Part shown: positions 6,179 to 6,743 of the stretch, in pieces
Position numbering within the stretch: the first letter of the stretch is position 1
Layout: every line of letters begins with the position of its first letter
Assembly: GCA_021156225.1 (NCBI GenBank)
Contig: JAJNBN010000195.1
Coordinates: 1 to 6,743, forward strand
Origin: Verrucomicrobiota bacterium
Lineage (GTDB): Bacteria; Verrucomicrobiota; Verrucomicrobiia; Limisphaerales; JAEYXS01
DNA: 6,743 nt
Direction of reading: 5' to 3'
Notes under the pieces: generated by a model
Seen by the model: only the letters and a program-made list of their open reading frames with translations
Told to the model about the DNA's origin: nothing
Databases searched by the model: none
Program-made: the position numbers and the translations under genes

Positions 6179-6520
6179 ATGTCAGAAAAAACAATTCACG
6201 GACTCGTACTGTTAGGCGTGGTCGCCGTGCTGGTCGCCATCGTCATCCCGAACTTTGTCAAAGCCAAGACCACGGGAGGTGGAGGACCACCCAACTGCAT
6301 CGCCCATCTCAAACAGATTGATGGGGCGATCCAACAGTGGGCTTTGGAGAATAAAAAGGAAGACACGGATGCGCCAGACCTGAACGGGGCGGCGAGCTAT
6401 CTGAAGGGCGGTGTCTTGCCGGTGTGTCCGCAAGGCTGCAGCTATCGTGCTGGGGCCACGGTGAAGGATGTGCCGATCTGTTCCAAGGCGACTACGTTAG
6501 GACATTCACTCCCCTACTGA
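6179..6520 (+). CDS. Small pilin-helix membrane protein with conserved cysteines, unknown function
   Basis: This 113-residue protein begins with one hydrophobic helix (about residues 8-26) ending IPNFVKAK, the hallmark end of the type IV pilin / type II secretion pseudopilin N-terminal helix. A short globular part follows: C40, then HLKQIDGAIQQWALEN, then PVCPQGCSYRAG and a C-terminal ICSK...GHSLP, with cysteines at 40, 83, 87 and 101. This layout resembles small proteins annotated as type II secretion or prepilin-like in Verrucomicrobiota. It lacks a prepilin-peptidase site: no G-F-T-x-x-E is present, and the register set by IPNF puts His at the Glu5 position, so it probably stays as an uncleaved signal anchor. 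The ATG at 6179 is chosen because upstream in-frame codons are not protein-like and the helix begins right after it. No Shine-Dalgarno is visible. A related gene starts 9 nt downstream. Function is not known. Confidence 0.72.
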   Translation: MSEKTIHGLVLLGVVAVLVAIVIPNFVKAKTTGGGGPPNCIAHLKQIDGAIQQWALENKKEDTDAPDLNGAASYLKGGVLPVCPQGCSYRAGATVKDVPICSKATTLGHSLPY

Positions 6521-6529
6521 CCATCCAAG

Positions 6530-6743
6530 ATGAAGCCCTGGCACAAACGACTGCTCATCGGTGGTATGACCTTTTTCCTCATCGCAGGGGCGACAGCGAT
6601 CATCGTGCCCAACTTCATTCCGGCCCGACACACGAACCACCCTTCCTGCATCGGTTATCTGAAATGGATCGAAGGCGCGACGGGCCAATGGGCTTTGGAA
6701 AATCAGAAGGGCGACGCGGACAAACCGGTACTGGCTGAGGTGA
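6530..6743 (+). CDS. Partial paralogue of the preceding pilin-helix protein, cut by the window end
   Basis: An open frame starts at ATG 6530, 9 nt after the previous stop, and runs off the window after 71 complete codons. A basic start (KPWHKR) leads into a hydrophobic helix (about residues 8-27) ending IIVPNFIPAR, the pilin-type ending. C40 follows, then IGYLKWIEGATGQWALEN. Over residues 40-64 it matches its neighbour at 16 of 25 positions by eye, with the cysteine at residue 40 in both, so this is a tandem paralogue. Like its neighbour it has no prepilin-peptidase motif; the position matching Glu5 is Ile. The 3' half, where cysteines matching 83, 87 and 101 would lie, is outside the window. 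A different-frame frame over 6424-6738 is its shadow. It is probably co-transcribed with its neighbour; function unknown. Confidence 0.7.
   Translation, partial: MKPWHKRLLIGGMTFFLIAGATAIIVPNFIPARHTNHPSCIGYLKWIEGATGQWALENQKGDADKPVLAEV

Noticed and set aside
6424..6738. Plus-strand open frame overlapping both pilin-helix genes
   Set aside because: It crosses the end of one gene and the start of the next in another frame. The frames at 6179 and 6530 show paralogous, protein-like sequence; this one does not.

Overview
The window looks like chromosomal DNA of a Verrucomicrobiota bacterium, most like the Pedosphaera/Limisphaerales group, although a planctomycete-like relative cannot be excluded. 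The reasons are two exported sulfatases in tandem, an SPFH protein carrying a double-CxxC zinc ribbon of a kind common in that phylum, and small pilin-helix proteins with a 'C..LK.I.GA..QWALEN' core. This assignment is an inference from protein style, because no marker gene is present. All seven genes lie on the + strand.

Layout: (1) 65-610 encodes an exported, Cys-type glutathione peroxidase and ends at a strong intrinsic terminator (631-668). (2) 791-2907 is a two-gene unit of membrane-anchored SPFH/band-7 proteins, overlapping by 4 nt and joined by the best Shine-Dalgarno in the window. The first protein has a zinc ribbon inside its SPFH region. The unit ends at a second intrinsic terminator (2931-2961). 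(3) 3015-5944 is a two-gene unit of exported formylglycine-type sulfatases overlapping by 4 nt (ATGA). (4) After a 234-nt gap with little recognisable content come two tandem small proteins with a pilin-like membrane helix. One is complete (6179-6520) and one is cut by the window end (6530 onward).

The four units do not form one obvious pathway. The peroxidase handles peroxides outside the cytoplasm. The SPFH pair would form a membrane scaffold of the HflK/HflC or stomatin kind. The sulfatases would remove sulfate from polysaccharides or other sulfated compounds in the periplasm or outside the cell. The small proteins have no known role.

The main points for a second look are the zinc ribbon inside an SPFH protein, the tandem pilin-helix proteins that have lost the prepilin-peptidase site, and two promoter-like elements (before the peroxidase and the first sulfatase) with the same geometry, -35, 17 nt, -10, 7 nt, ATG, which would give leaderless mRNAs. 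No complete new defence or mobile system, RNA gene, CRISPR array or insertion sequence was seen.
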